Shown: positions 9,029 through 18,755, counted from the stretch's first letter. The stretch is 64,000 nt of DNA from Ectopseudomonas mendocina (GCF_007049795.1 NZ_SCFY01000010.1:62001-126000), one strand, 5' to 3'. Notes: generated from the sequence alone by a model not told the origin. Made by a program: numbers and translations.

Positions 9029-9742
9029 TTACAACCCCAGAACCAGATTCATGTAGCGTTTAAGGATGGCCAGCATTCCTTGGCTGTCCAGGTGCTCTAC
9101 GCCGTCTAGCAGGCCCTGATACTCCATCCGCACGATGGCGGCCGTCAACAGCACGGCATCCTGTTCAGGCTGGCGCGAGCCCAGTACCTCGAAGAAGTGG
9201 GTGACCCCCTGCTGCAGGATCTGCCGGTGCGCTCGCACCAGCTCGCGCAGTCGTGGATTGAGCAGGGCTTCCTGCTGGAATGCCTGCTCGGCGATCAGGT
9301 GGTCACGACGCTCACACAACTGGCGCTGCACATACTGCACCGCCAGCCCGGCGATCTCGTCGGCCAGCTGCCTGCGTGCCTGCTCGCTGCCATCCAGACG
9401 CCCGACCATCGTCTCCAGCGCACCCTGAGTACCGCTCCAGAATGCCGCCATCTGCGCGGCGCTGCGCTCGACGAACTGGGCGAAGGTATCGGTGATCAGG
9501 TCATCGATGTCCTTGAAATAGTAGGTCGTGGCCGACAGAGGTACCTGCGCCTCGGCCGCCACCGCGCGATGGCGCACGGCGCGCACGCCCTCGCGCACAA
9601 TGATGCGCATGGCGGCATCGAGAATCGCCTGGCGGCGCTGCTCACTGCCCTGGCGACTGGCCTTGCGGCCCTGGTACTGGACACTTTCGGCGACAGCGTT
9701 GGCTGCCTGTGTGGCATTGGGGGGCGCAGACACGGAGCTCAC
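9029..9742 (-). CDS. TetR/AcrR-family transcriptional regulator
   Basis: A 237-residue one-component regulator. The N-terminal 30 residues are polar, followed by a TetR DNA-binding domain (about 35-82: RRQAILDAAMRIIVREG, then VRHRAVAAEAQVPLSATTYYFKD, where the TTYYFK recognition-helix end is characteristic). The rest is an all-helical ligand and dimer domain. The start is a GTG at 9742 with AGAGG 11 bases upstream; a second GTG three codons later is possible. It lies 43 bases before the lipoprotein gene and may regulate the lipoprotein-metallopeptidase pair. The ligand is unknown. P. aeruginosa carries a TetR gene at this place beside lysS. Confidence 0.9.
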   Translation of the reverse strand: MSSVSAPPNATQAANAVAESVQYQGRKASRQGSEQRRQAILDAAMRIIVREGVRAVRHRAVAAEAQVPLSATTYYFKDIDDLITDTFAQFVERSAAQMAAFWSGTQGALETMVGRLDGSEQARRQLADEIAGLAVQYVQRQLCERRDHLIAEQAFQQEALLNPRLRELVRAHRQILQQGVTHFFEVLGSRQPEQDAVLLTAAIVRMEYQGLLDGVEHLDSQGMLAILKRYMNLVLGL

Positions 9743-9872
9743 GGTGGGTCGACCCTCTACGTTCTAGTTATGACAGGGAGAGTAATGGCTTGGACATGCA
9801 AGCAAAAGGCTCCGTTTCGCTTACAGGCCAGGCACCCAGCGAAATCGCCGCGAAATGCATAACGACAAGTAG

Positions 9873-9898
9873 CAAAAAGCCGCCCGAAGGCGGCTTTC
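9873..9898 (-). terminator. Rho-independent terminator of lysS
   Basis: Read on the minus strand, AAAGCCGCC-TTCG-GGCGGCTTT followed by further T residues forms a 9-bp stem with a stable TTCG tetraloop, about 10 bases beyond the lysS stop codon. Confidence 0.9.
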
Positions 9899-9907
9899 TG
9901 TCTGGCA

Positions 9908-11410
9908 TCAAGCCTGCGGGCGCATGTGCGGGAAAAGGATGACGTCACGGATCGACGGCGAGTTGGTCAGCAACATCACCAGGCGGTCGATGCCGATGCC
10001 CTCACCAGCGGTAGGCGGCATACCGTACTCCAGAGCGCGGACGAAGTCGGCGTCGTAGTGCATGGCTTCGTCGTCACCGGCGTCTTTCTCGGCCACCTGG
10101 GCCAGGAAGCGTTCAGCCTGGTCTTCGGCGTCATTGAGCTCGGAGTAGGCGTTGGCGATCTCGCGGCCACCGATGAACAGCTCGAAGCGGTCGGTGACGT
10201 TGGGGTTCTGGTCGTTGCGGCGGGCCAGCGGCGATACCTCGAACGGATACTCGGTAATGAAGTGCGGCTGCTCCAGCTTGCTCTCCACCAGCTCTTCGAA
10301 AATCATCACCTGCAGCTTGCCCAGGCCTTCATGGCCGAGCACTTTGGCGCCGGCCTTCTTGGCGATGGCGCGGGCCTTGTCGACATCCTGCAGGTCGGCA
10401 GCGGTCAGTTCGGGGTTGTACTTGAGGATCGAATCGAACACCGACAGACGCGCGAACGGCTCGCCGAAGTGGAACACCTTGTCGCCGTACGGCACGTCGG
10501 TGCTACCGAGAACAGCCTGAGCCAGCTCGCGGAACAGCTCCTCGGTCAGGTCCATGTTGTCTTCGTAGTCGGCGTAGGCCTGGTAGAACTCGAGCATGGT
10601 GAACTCGGGGTTGTGCCGGGTCGAGACGCCTTCGTTACGGAAGTTGCGGTTGATCTCGAAGACCTTTTCAAAACCACCGACCACCAGACGCTTGAGGTAC
10701 AGCTCCGGCGCGATGCGCAGGAACATGGCCATGTCCAACGCGTTGTGGTGGGTCTCGAACGGTTTGGCCGCAGCACCGCCAGGGATGGTCTGCAGCATCG
10801 GTGTTTCCACCTCGAGGAAGTCACGCTCGGCAAGGAACTTGCGGATATGAGCGATGACCTGCGAACGCACCCGGAAGGTGTCACGCACTTCTTCGTTGAC
10901 GATCAGGTCGACGTAGCGCTGGCGATAGCGCTGTTCGGTATCGGTCAGGCCGTGGTGCTTGTCCGGCAGCGGACGCAGCGACTTGGTCAGCAGACGTACG
11001 CTGGTCATCTCGACGTACAGGTCGCCCTTGCCGGAACGGGCCAGGGTACCTTCGGCGGCGATGATGTCGCCCATGTCCCAGGTTTTGACCGCTGCCAGGG
11101 TTTCTTCCGGCAAGGTCTTACGGTTGACGTAGACCTGGATGCGGCCAGTCATGTCCTGAATGACCATGAAAACGCCACGATTGAGCATGATGCGCCCGGC
11201 AACCTTGACCGGAATGGCAGCGGCTTCCAGTTCTTCCTTGGTCTTGTCGACGTACTGTTTCTGCAGGTCGGCGCAGTAGTTGTCGCGGCGGAAGTCGTTG
11301 GGGAAGGCGTTACCCTGCTCACGGATGGCAGCAAGCTTTTCCTTGCGCAATGCAATCAGCTTGTTTTCTTCCTGTTGCAGTTCGTTCTGGTCGCGTTGTT
11401 GGTCGCTCAT
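9908..11410 (-). CDS. lysS: Lysyl-tRNA synthetase (class II)
   Basis: Charges tRNA-Lys with lysine in the cytoplasm. The 500-residue protein has the N-terminal OB-fold anticodon-binding domain (about 65-150, [17 protein letters not shown]) and the class II catalytic core with motif 2 ([20 protein letters not shown]) and motif 3 ([22 protein letters not shown]). The length is normal for bacterial LysS. It follows prfB with a 101-base gap, the widely conserved prfB-lysS operon order, and ends in a strong terminator. Nothing unusual is seen. Confidence 0.98.
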   Translation of the reverse strand: MSDQQRDQNELQQEENKLIALRKEKLAAIREQGNAFPNDFRRDNYCADLQKQYVDKTKEELEAAAIPVKVAGRIMLNRGVFMVIQDMTGRIQVYVNRKTLPEETLAAVKTWDMGDIIAAEGTLARSGKGDLYVEMTSVRLLTKSLRPLPDKHHGLTDTEQRYRQRYVDLIVNEEVRDTFRVRSQVIAHIRKFLAERDFLEVETPMLQTIPGGAAAKPFETHHNALDMAMFLRIAPELYLKRLVVGGFEKVFEINRNFRNEGVSTRHNPEFTMLEFYQAYADYEDNMDLTEELFRELAQAVLGSTDVPYGDKVFHFGEPFARLSVFDSILKYNPELTAADLQDVDKARAIAKKAGAKVLGHEGLGKLQVMIFEELVESKLEQPHFITEYPFEVSPLARRNDQNPNVTDRFELFIGGREIANAYSELNDAEDQAERFLAQVAEKDAGDDEAMHYDADFVRALEYGMPPTAGEGIGIDRLVMLLTNSPSIRDVILFPHMRPQA

Positions 11411-11511
11411 GGTCGTTTTATCTGCCTGGCGTGTATATGCAAATGGGGTTTGGCAGGAGCCAGCTGGTCGCGAAGAGCATCGCCAGCACGCCGACTCCTA
11501 AAGGATTGCGG

Positions 11512-12607
11512 TTAAAGGCCCTGCTTGAGGCTGGCCTCGAGATAGCCGTCGAGGTCGCCATCGAGGACTTTCTGGCAGTCGCTACGCTCGACGCCGGTAC
11601 GCAAGTCCTTGATGCGCGAGTCATCGAGCACGTAGGAGCGGATCTGATGACCCCAGCCGATATCGGACTTGCTGTCTTCCAGCGCCTGAGAGGCCGCGTT
11701 GCGCTTTTGCATCTCCAGCTCGTAGAGCTTGGCCCGCAGCATCTTCATCGCCGTATCCTTGTTGGCGTGCTGGGAGCGTTCGTTCTGACACGCGACCACG
11801 GTGTTGGTCGGCACGTGGGTGATACGCACCGCCGAGTCGGTGGTGTTGACGTGCTGACCACCGGCGCCGGAGGAGCGGTAGGTGTCGATGCGCAGGTCGG
11901 ACGGGTTGATGTCGATCTCGACCTTGTCGTCGATCTCGGGCGAGACGAACACTGCCGAGAACGAGGTGTGGCGACGCGCGCCGGAGTCGAACGGGCTCTT
12001 GCGCACCAGGCGGTGCACGCCGCTCTCGGTGCGCAGCCAGCCGAAGGCATATTCGCCCTTGATGTGCACGGTGGCACCCTTGATACCGGCGACTTCACCC
12101 TCGGACAGTTCGATGATGGTGGCGTCAAAGCCGCGCTTGTCGGCCCAGCGCAGGTACATGCGCAGCAGGATGTTGGCCCAGTCCTGGGCCTCGGTGCCGC
12201 CGGAACCGGCCTGGATATCCAAGTAGCAGTTGTTCGGGTCCATCTCGCCGCTGAACATGCGGCGGAATTCCAGCTTCTCGAGGATTTCGCGCAGGCGCTC
12301 GACTTCGGCGGCGATATCGTTCACGGCGCCTTCGTCGTTTTCTTCGGCAGCCATTTCCAGCAGATCTTTGGAATCGGCCAGGCTGCCGGTGAGGTCGTCG
12401 ATGGTTTCGACGATCTGCGCCAGCATGGCGCGCTCACGGCCCAGCGCTTGCGCGTACTCGGGCTTGTTCCAGACGCTGGCGTCTTCCAGTTCGCGGTTTA
12501 CTTCGACCAGACGATCATGCTTGTGATCGTAGTCAAAGATACCCCCGAATTGACTGGGTTCGCTCGGACAGGTCCTTGATGGCGTTGAGGATCGGATTGA
12601 TTTCCAT
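11512..12607 (-). CDS. prfB: Peptide chain release factor 2, expressed by programmed +1 frameshift
   Basis: RF2 recognises UGA and UAA stop codons. The gene is in two frames. Codons 1-24 run from ATG at 12607 to CTT at 12538-12536, followed by an in-frame TGA at 12535-12533. A +1 shift at CTT-TGA-C reads GAC next and continues to 11512, giving 364 residues in total, the normal size. The Shine-Dalgarno-like stimulator GGGGGT lies just upstream of the shift site, as in most bacteria. The second part carries the SPF specificity motif ([11 protein letters not shown]) and the GGQ catalytic motif ([14 protein letters not shown]). RF2 scarcity promotes shifting, which is autoregulation. It is upstream of lysS in the same operon. 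Confidence 0.97.
12532..12547 (-). other. prfB: prfB programmed +1 frameshift site
   Basis: On the minus strand the sequence is GGGGGTATCTTTGAC: an internal SD-like G-run, then the slippery CTT followed by the in-frame stop TGA and C. Both flanking frames are open and match RF2, so this is the conserved recoding signal and not a sequencing error. Confidence 0.95.
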
Positions 12608-12648
12608 GGTAGTCGGCGCTCGCGGCAAATCGGACGGAAAAGCCGGTG

Positions 12649-12654
12649 ATTATA
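12649..12654 (-). promoter_or_regulatory. Likely -10 element of the prfB-lysS promoter
   Basis: A perfect TATAAT on the minus strand, 42 bases upstream of the prfB start. No good -35 hexamer is seen at the usual distance; a GCCAGCC-CA-GGCTGGC palindrome (12660-12675) occupies the spacer and could bind a regulator. Confidence 0.45.
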
Positions 12655-12770
12655 CCCGAGCCAGCCCAGGCTGGCAGCCCACTATCGGCAAGTGATCACA
12701 GCTCAATGGATCAACGGCGCACTATACTGGTCACACAGCCGATTGCAGTGGCCTACCCGGGAATCAAAAC

Positions 12771-14417
12771 ATGCCCCCAGCGCAAAGCATGCGTAGCCAT
12801 ATCGCCCTCTTCGTTGCCCTTCTGGTCTGCGCCCTCAGCTGGCTTCTGGGCACACTGATCGGCCAGTACACCAGCCAGCAGATTCGCGAGGACGTGGGCC
12901 GCAACATGGCCGAGGTGTCCTATGCAATGGTTGATCGCCTGGATCGCGACATGGCCTCGCGCGCCGCGGTGCTGAAGGTGCTCGGCAACCTGCAGGCGTT
13001 GCGTCAGCCCGATGATATCGCCGAGGTGCGGCGCCTGCTCGACAGCCTGCAGAAGGAAATCGCCAGCATCGCCTGGATCGGCTTCACCGACCCGCACGGC
13101 CTGGTGCTGGCCTCCAGCAACGACATATTGGAAAACGTCAGCATTGCGCAGAGGCCGGTCTATCTGGAGGGGCGCAACGGATTGTTCATCGGTGACGTGC
13201 ATGAAGCGGTACTGCTGGCCAAGCTGCTGCCCAACCCAAGCGGCGAGGCGATGAAATTCGTCGACATCAGCCTGCCGATCTTCGCCAGCGACGGCAGCCT
13301 GGCCGGCGTTTTGGCCAGCCACCTGTCCTGGGCCTGGGCCGACGAGGTGCGCGAGTCGATTCTCGGCCCGAGCCAGGACCGACATCTGGTCGAATTCTTC
13401 GTCATTGGTCAGGATCGCGGCATCCTGCTTGGCCCGCAGGAAATGATTGGTCAGAAACTGGAGCTACCGGCACTGGAGGGACTGAAACCTGGACAAAGTC
13501 GCTGGCAAGTGCAGCAGTGGCCGGACGGTAACGACTATCTCACCGGCCTGACGCTGAGCCAGGGCCATCAGGACTACCCAGGGCTGGGCTGGACAGTGGT
13601 GGCGCGGCAATCGCTCGAGGTCGCCGATGCCCCAGCGCAGAACCTGCTGCAAAGCATCTTGCTCTGGGGCAGCGGCCTGGCACTGGTATTCGCGGTGATC
13701 GGCTGGTTGGTCAGCAGCTACTTCACCCGGCCACTGCGCGATATCGCTAACGCAGCAGACCGTCTCAGCGCGGGTGAAATCACCGATATCCCCGAGCTGC
13801 GGGGTAGCCGTGAAATTCATCAGCTGAGTCAATCCATCCGTCACCTGGTGGAAAGCCTGACCCTGCAGCAGACCGCGCTGGGCATGATGGAAAGCCTCGC
13901 TCACCACGACGCGCTAACCGGCCTGCCCAACCGCATGGCGCTGGAGAAATTTCTGCCTCAGGCCCAACAACGCAGCCGCCTGCAGCATGGATGCCTGGCC
14001 CTGCTCTATCTCGACCTCGATGGTTTCAAACCGGTCAATGACACCCATGGCCATACAGCAGGGGATCATCTGCTACGGGAGGTAGCCCAACGTCTGCGCG
14101 GCTGCCTGCGTGACGGCGACATGGTCTCGCGCCTGGGCGGCGACGAGTTTCTCATGGTGCTGCAAGTGCCGGGACAGGATGCACAGCATCACGCCCACCA
14201 GGTGGCCGAGCGCGTAATCACCGCACTCGGCCAGCCGGTACTGCTGGAAGTCGGCGAGGTGCGCATCGGCTGCAGCGTCGGCGGAGCACTCTGGCCTGAG
14301 GACCACATCGAGCTCAGCGTCGTCCTGCAACTGGCTGACGAGGCGCTGTACAAAGCCAAACACGGTGGGCGTAACCGCGCGATATTCCACAGCAGCCAGG
14401 AAACCAGCCTCAGCTGA
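12771..14417 (+). CDS. Membrane diguanylate cyclase (dCACHE-HAMP-GGDEF)
   Basis: Makes cyclic di-GMP from two GTP at the inner membrane. The 548-residue protein has a first membrane segment (about 10-30), a periplasmic dCACHE-type sensor (about 35-300, including AWIGFTDPHGLVLASS), a second membrane segment (about 300-320), a HAMP linker (SSYFTRPLRDIANAADRLS) and a GGDEF domain with the active motif GGDEF at 456-460. An inhibitory I-site RDGD sits at 447-450, exactly five residues upstream, so product feedback is expected. No EAL domain is present. It overlaps the convergent GMC oxidoreductase gene by eight bases. In P. aeruginosa the neighbour of prfB is wspR; here a different cyclase occupies that place. 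The sensed ligand is unknown. Confidence 0.93.
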   Translation: MPPAQSMRSHIALFVALLVCALSWLLGTLIGQYTSQQIREDVGRNMAEVSYAMVDRLDRDMASRAAVLKVLGNLQALRQPDDIAEVRRLLDSLQKEIASIAWIGFTDPHGLVLASSNDILENVSIAQRPVYLEGRNGLFIGDVHEAVLLAKLLPNPSGEAMKFVDISLPIFASDGSLAGVLASHLSWAWADEVRESILGPSQDRHLVEFFVIGQDRGILLGPQEMIGQKLELPALEGLKPGQSRWQVQQWPDGNDYLTGLTLSQGHQDYPGLGWTVVARQSLEVADAPAQNLLQSILLWGSGLALVFAVIGWLVSSYFTRPLRDIANAADRLSAGEITDIPELRGSREIHQLSQSIRHLVESLTLQQTALGMMESLAHHDALTGLPNRMALEKFLPQAQQRSRLQHGCLALLYLDLDGFKPVNDTHGHTAGDHLLREVAQRLRGCLRDGDMVSRLGGDEFLMVLQVPGQDAQHHAHQVAERVITALGQPVLLEVGEVRIGCSVGGALWPEDHIELSVVLQLADEALYKAKHGGRNRAIFHSSQETSLS

Positions 14418-16062
14418 GCGCGGGCTTGGTTACCCGGGTCGCCTGTCGTTGCGGCTGCGCGTCCTCGGTGATCATCAGCGCTGCCTTCTCGGCGATCATC
14501 AATACCGGCGAGCAGGTGTTGCCCGAGGTGATTCTCGGCATGATCGACGCATCGACCACGCGCAAACCGGCGATGCCATGCACGCACAAGCGGGCATCGA
14601 CTACGGCCTCACGCCCCTGCCCCATCGCACAGGTGCCCACCGGATGGAAGATGGTGGTGCCGATCTCGCCAGCCGCACGCTGCAGATCCTCCTCGCTGCG
14701 ATAGTCCGGGCCGGGCTTGTACTCCTGCGGTCGATAACCGGCCAATGCCGGTGCAGCGACGATACGCCGGGTCAGGCGAATGGCGTCGGCGGCCACACGC
14801 AGATCCCGATCGTCACTGAGGTAGTTGGGGCGAATCAGCGGGGCGACGCTGGCATCGACTGAGGCGATTTCGACGCTACCACGGCTGTGCGGGCGCAGGT
14901 TGCACACCGAGGCGGTGAACGCCGGGAAGTCGTGCAAGGGCTCGCCAAAGCGCTCCAGTGACAAGGGTTGAACGTGATACTGCAGGTTGGCGCGCGCCTG
15001 CCCGGGGTCGGACTTGGCGAAGGCGCCAAGCTGGCTGGGCGCCATCGACAGCGGCCCGCTGCGCTTGAGCAGGTATTCCAGGCCCATGCCCAGCTTGCCC
15101 CAGGGCGTGGCCGCGATGCGATTGAGCGTCTTCACGCCCTCCACCTGATAGATCAAGCGCAGTTGCAGGTGATCCTGCAGGTTGCTGCCAACACCTGGCA
15201 GCTCGTGCCTGACGCCGATGCCCAGCTTTTCCAGCAGCGCCTTTGGGCCGATACCGGAGCGCTGAAGCAAGGCCGGCGAGCCGATGGCGCCGGCACACAG
15301 AACAATCTCGCGACGCGCCGCAACGCGTAGCGCGCGGCCCTGACAACGCAGGTGCAGCGCACGGGCGCGCCCGTCCTCCAGTTCCAGGCGCTCGGCCTCG
15401 GCGCCAGTCAGTACCTGCAGATTAGGGCGTTGGCGGATATCTCGCAGAAACGCCTTGGAGGCATTCCAGCGCACGCCACGTTTCTGGTTGACCTGAAAGT
15501 AACTGCAGCCTTCGTTGTCTCCACCGTTGAAATCTTCGACGCTGGCAATGCCACTTTGCGCCGCGGCACCACGGAAGGCTTCGAGAATTTCCCAGGACAG
15601 ACGCTGACGCTCGACCCGCCACTCGCCATCACCACCGTGCAGTTCGCTGGTGCCGGAAAAATGATTCTCCGAGCGTTTGAACAACGGCAACACATCACGC
15701 CAGGCCCAACCCGGATTGCCCGCGGCGGCCCAGCCATCGTAGTCGGCAGCTTGGCCGCGCATGTAGATCATGCCGTTGATCGAGGAGCTGCCGCCGAGCA
15801 CACGACCACGCGGGTATTTCAGCGAGCGGCCATGCAGGCCGGGATCGGCCTCGGTGCTGTAGCACCAGTCAGTGCGTGGATTGCCGATGCAGTAGAGGTA
15901 GCCGACCGGGATGTGAATCCAGGGATAGTTGTCGCGCCCACCCGCCTCGATCAGCAACACGCTGACGCCAGGGTCGGCGGAAAGCCGATTGGCCAGCAGG
16001 CAGCCGGCCGGGCCGGCGCCGACGATCAGATAGTCATAGGCATCCGATGGCGCTTGCGACAT
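14410..16062 (-). CDS. GMC-family FAD-dependent oxidoreductase (alcohol/choline dehydrogenase type)
   Basis: A flavoprotein that oxidises an alcohol; specificity cannot be read from the sequence. The 550-residue protein has the N-terminal FAD dinucleotide fold (YDYLIVGAGPAGCLLANRL, then LLIEAG), GMC signature 1 (GRVLGGSSSINGMIYMRG), signature 2 (GAIGSPALLQRSGIGP) and the C-terminal active-site region (HPVGTCAMG, then SGNTCSPVLMIAEKAA). The frame reaches an ATG at 16068, but GAGG lies six bases before the ATG at 16062, which is preferred. No signal peptide is seen. It resembles AlkJ/BetA-like enzymes and the GMC oxidoreductase found near here in P. aeruginosa; no betaine genes are nearby, so a choline role is not supported. 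Confidence 0.92.
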   Translation of the reverse strand: MSQAPSDAYDYLIVGAGPAGCLLANRLSADPGVSVLLIEAGGRDNYPWIHIPVGYLYCIGNPRTDWCYSTEADPGLHGRSLKYPRGRVLGGSSSINGMIYMRGQAADYDGWAAAGNPGWAWRDVLPLFKRSENHFSGTSELHGGDGEWRVERQRLSWEILEAFRGAAAQSGIASVEDFNGGDNEGCSYFQVNQKRGVRWNASKAFLRDIRQRPNLQVLTGAEAERLELEDGRARALHLRCQGRALRVAARREIVLCAGAIGSPALLQRSGIGPKALLEKLGIGVRHELPGVGSNLQDHLQLRLIYQVEGVKTLNRIAATPWGKLGMGLEYLLKRSGPLSMAPSQLGAFAKSDPGQARANLQYHVQPLSLERFGEPLHDFPAFTASVCNLRPHSRGSVEIASVDASVAPLIRPNYLSDDRDLRVAADAIRLTRRIVAAPALAGYRPQEYKPGPDYRSEEDLQRAAGEIGTTIFHPVGTCAMGQGREAVVDARLCVHGIAGLRVVDASIMPRITSGNTCSPVLMIAEKAALMITEDAQPQRQATRVTKPALS

Positions 16063-16153
16063 AAGCATCCTCGCGTGTCGTTCTTGTCATTGGCCAATAG
16101 CCTAAAACAAGCCGGGTGCGAGGATGAATGATCTTTTGGTCTGAGGCAGCGCG

Positions 16154-16879
16154 TCAGACGCGCTGCGCCTCGATACGCACCTGAGCTTCCAGCTCGCTCT
16201 TCAGCGCAGGCGCCAGCTGCAGCTGACGCGCCAGCTCTTCGAGGTAAGCGCGCTCCATGAAGTGCTCTTCGTCGACCATCAGCACGCTGGCCAGGTACAT
16301 TTCGGCGGCCATTTCCGGGGTCGCGGCAGCGCGCGCCACGTCGGCAGGGTCCAGCGGCTTGTTCAGTTCGGTGTGCAGCCAGGTCTGCAGTTCGCCGTCC
16401 TGAGCGAGCTTGCCCAACTCCTCTTCGATCAACTGACGCTCACGCTCATCGACATGACCATCAGCCTTGGCCGCCGCCACCAGCGCCTTGAGAATGGCGC
16501 GGCTGTGCTGCTCGACTTGCGGCGCCGGCAAACGATCCAGGGTTTGCGGCTCGACCGGCTGCGCACCACCCTGCTGGGCTTGCTGCGCCTGCCAGTTGCC
16601 ATAGGCCTTGTACGCCATCACGCCGAGCGCGGCCAGACCACCATAGGTCAGCGCCTTGCCGCCCATCTTGCGCGCCTTCTTGCTGCCCAGCAGCAGGCCG
16701 ACCGCACCGGCCGCCAACGCGCCGCCACCGGCGCCCGAGAGCAGACTGCCCAGGCCTCCGCCAGAGAGCAGACCGCCTAGACCGCCTGCCTGCTGCCCCT
16801 GAGGGCTCTTCGCCGCAGGTTTTTGCATGGCCTGCTGGCCGGCCTTGAGCAGTTGGTCGAGCAGATTGCTGGTGTTCAT
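16154..16879 (-). CDS. DUF533 (YebE-like) inner-membrane protein
   Basis: A 241-residue protein. After a polar N-terminus come a glycine-rich low-complexity stretch (about 30-60, GGLGGLLSGGGLGSLLSG) and a hydrophobic segment (ALAAGAVGLLLG), then a helical C-terminal domain with the TerB-like acidic motif KADGHVDERERQLIEEEL. DUF533 proteins are related to the TerB/DjlA fold, thought to bind metal, and are often envelope-stress induced; the function is not established. The frame is open to 16954, but AGGAGA precedes the ATG at 16879. Two perfect hairpins lie upstream at 16930-16969. Confidence 0.88.
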   Translation of the reverse strand: MNTSNLLDQLLKAGQQAMQKPAAKSPQGQQAGGLGGLLSGGGLGSLLSGAGGGALAAGAVGLLLGSKKARKMGGKALTYGGLAALGVMAYKAYGNWQAQQAQQGGAQPVEPQTLDRLPAPQVEQHSRAILKALVAAAKADGHVDERERQLIEEELGKLAQDGELQTWLHTELNKPLDPADVARAAATPEMAAEMYLASVLMVDEEHFMERAYLEELARQLQLAPALKSELEAQVRIEAQRV

Positions 16880-16929
16880 CACGAACTCTCCTGAAAAGTA
16901 GGCACCGGAACATCCGACCCCGGAAAGCA

Positions 16930-16969
16930 CCGGGATATCCCGGATGCTCTTCAACCGACAGCGGTTGAA
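16930..16969. promoter_or_regulatory. Two adjacent perfect palindromes upstream of the DUF533 gene
   Basis: CCGGGATATCCCGG (16930-16943) is a 14-bp palindrome. TTCAACCG-ACAG-CGGTTGAA (16950-16969) is an 8-bp stem with a four-base loop. They lie 51-90 bases ahead of the DUF533 start and 77-116 bases past the recJ stop. No T-run follows, so an operator or RNA structure is more likely than a terminator. Confidence 0.4.
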
Positions 16970-17045
16970 CGGACGTGAATTTCTAGCAGAGTTCGCCCCA
17001 ACCAGCCGGGCATATTGGTAACGCCGAATTTCATAACCGCCGCAC

Positions 17046-18755
17046 TCAGCGCGGGGCGATGTGCGCCACCATCAGTTGCACGGTTTCATTGCCACGAAAC
17101 TCGTTGAGGTCGAGTTTGTACGCCACTTCGGCCCAACGCAGCGTCGGGTTGGGCCAGACCTCGCGATCGATGTTGAAGGCGATACCGTCGAGTTGCACGC
17201 TGCCGCACTCGGTCTTGAGTACAAGCTTCAGGTGACGCTCACCGACGATGCGCTGATTGACGATCTGAAACACGCCATGGAACAGCGGTTCGGGAAAATG
17301 CTGCCCCCAGGGTCCGGCGTTGCGCAGAGCGCGGGCCAGTTCCAGGTGGAACTCAGTGGCATCAAGCTGCCCGTCTGAGAGCAGGCGGCCAGTCAGGTCG
17401 TCCTCGCACAACTGGCGCCGTACCTCGGCGTCGAAGGCGACGGCGAAGGCGCCGAAATTCTCCTGCGGCAGCGACATCCCGGCAGCCATGGCATGCCCGC
17501 CGAACTTGCTGATCAGCCCCGGATGACGCGCCGCCACGGCGTCCAGCGCATCGCGGATATGCAGCCCCGGCACCGAACGCGCCGAGCCCTTGAGCATGCC
17601 CTCGCCAGCATCGGCGAAGGCGATGGCCGGACGGTGATAGCGCTCTTTCAGGCGCGAAGCGAGGATGCCGATCACGCCCTGGTGCCAGTCCGGCTCGAAC
17701 AGGCACAAGCCGAATGGCATGTCGTCCAGTGACAGGTCCTTGAGCTGGGCCAGCGCCTCGCGCTGCATGCCCTGCTCGATGGCCTTGCGATCCTGGTTGA
17801 GCTGGTCGAGCTGCACCGCCATATCGCGGGCCAGCGCCTCATCGTCGCAGAGCAGGCATTCGATGCCGAGGCTCATGTCATCCAGGCGCCCGGCCGCATT
17901 CAGCCGAGGGCCAAGGATGAAACCGAGATCAGTGGAGGTGATACGCCGATGATCGCGCCCGGCTACTTCGAGAATCGCCCGCAGGCCCAGCCTTGCCCGG
18001 CCGGCACGAATGCGCGCCAGGCCCTGGTGCACCAGGATGCGGTTGTTGGCATCCAGCGGTACCACGTCGGCGACACTGCCCAGCGCCACCAGGTCGAGCA
18101 GCTCGCCTAGATTCGGCTCCTGCCGACTGGCAAACCAGCCGATCTCGCGCAGCCGCGCGCGCAGCGCCAACAGCACATAGAACATCACGCCGACACCAGC
18201 CATGGCCTTGCTCGGAAACTCGCAACCCGGCTGATTGGGGTTGACGATGGCATCGGCCGCCGGCAGCTCCGGCCCAGGCAGGTGGTGGTCGGTGACCAGC
18301 ACCTTGAGCCCTGCGGCCTTGGCGGCCGCCACACCGTCGACGCTGGAGATGCCGTTGTCGACGGTGAGCAACAAGTCGGGCTGGCGCTCAAGCGCCACGG
18401 CGACGATCTCCGGGGTCAGGCCGTAGCCATACTCGAAACGATTCGGCACCAGGTAATCCACATGCGCCGCGCCGAGCAGGCGCAGGCCGAGTACACCGAC
18501 CGAGCTGGCAGTGGCACCATCGGCATCGAAGTCACCGACGATAAGAATGCGCTGACGCTGCTCAAGCGCCTGCACCAGCAGTTCGACCGCGGCGTCGATG
18601 CCCTTGAGCTGCCGGTACGGGATCAGCCGCGCCAGCCCCTTGTCCAGCTCCTCGGCAGACTGCACACCGCGGGCGGCGTAGAGACGGGTCAGCAAAGGCG
18701 GCAGATTGCCCAGGTCAGGCAGTTGTGCGGGTAAGGGACGGGCTTCGATACGCAT
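17046..18755 (-). CDS. recJ: Single-stranded-DNA-specific exonuclease RecJ
   Basis: A 5'-3' exonuclease on single-stranded DNA acting in recombination and mismatch repair. The 569-residue protein has the DHH-superfamily motifs: VGDFDADGATASSVGVL (motif I), TVDNGISS (motif II), LVTDHHLPG (motif III, DHH), and the DHHA1 part with FGGHAMAAGMSL. The C-terminal OB-fold follows. The frame extends ten codons further up, but MRIEARPLPAQL from 18755 is the usual RecJ opening; the upstream codons fall in the repeat region. It sits downstream of yaeQ, as in P. aeruginosa. Confidence 0.97.
   Translation of the reverse strand: MRIEARPLPAQLPDLGNLPPLLTRLYAARGVQSAEELDKGLARLIPYRQLKGIDAAVELLVQALEQRQRILIVGDFDADGATASSVGVLGLRLLGAAHVDYLVPNRFEYGYGLTPEIVAVALERQPDLLLTVDNGISSVDGVAAAKAAGLKVLVTDHHLPGPELPAADAIVNPNQPGCEFPSKAMAGVGVMFYVLLALRARLREIGWFASRQEPNLGELLDLVALGSVADVVPLDANNRILVHQGLARIRAGRARLGLRAILEVAGRDHRRITSTDLGFILGPRLNAAGRLDDMSLGIECLLCDDEALARDMAVQLDQLNQDRKAIEQGMQREALAQLKDLSLDDMPFGLCLFEPDWHQGVIGILASRLKERYHRPAIAFADAGEGMLKGSARSVPGLHIRDALDAVAARHPGLISKFGGHAMAAGMSLPQENFGAFAVAFDAEVRRQLCEDDLTGRLLSDGQLDATEFHLELARALRNAGPWGQHFPEPLFHGVFQIVNQRIVGERHLKLVLKTECGSVQLDGIAFNIDREVWPNPTLRWAEVAYKLDLNEFRGNETVQLMVAHIAPR

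Noticed and set aside
12426..12607. An apparent frameshift mutation or pseudogene in prfB
   Set aside because: CTT-TGA-C with an SD-like stimulator is the conserved recoding site, so the gene is intact.
14410..16062. Choline dehydrogenase BetA assignment
   Set aside because: GMC motifs are present, but there are no betB, betI or transporter genes nearby, so choline specificity is unsupported.
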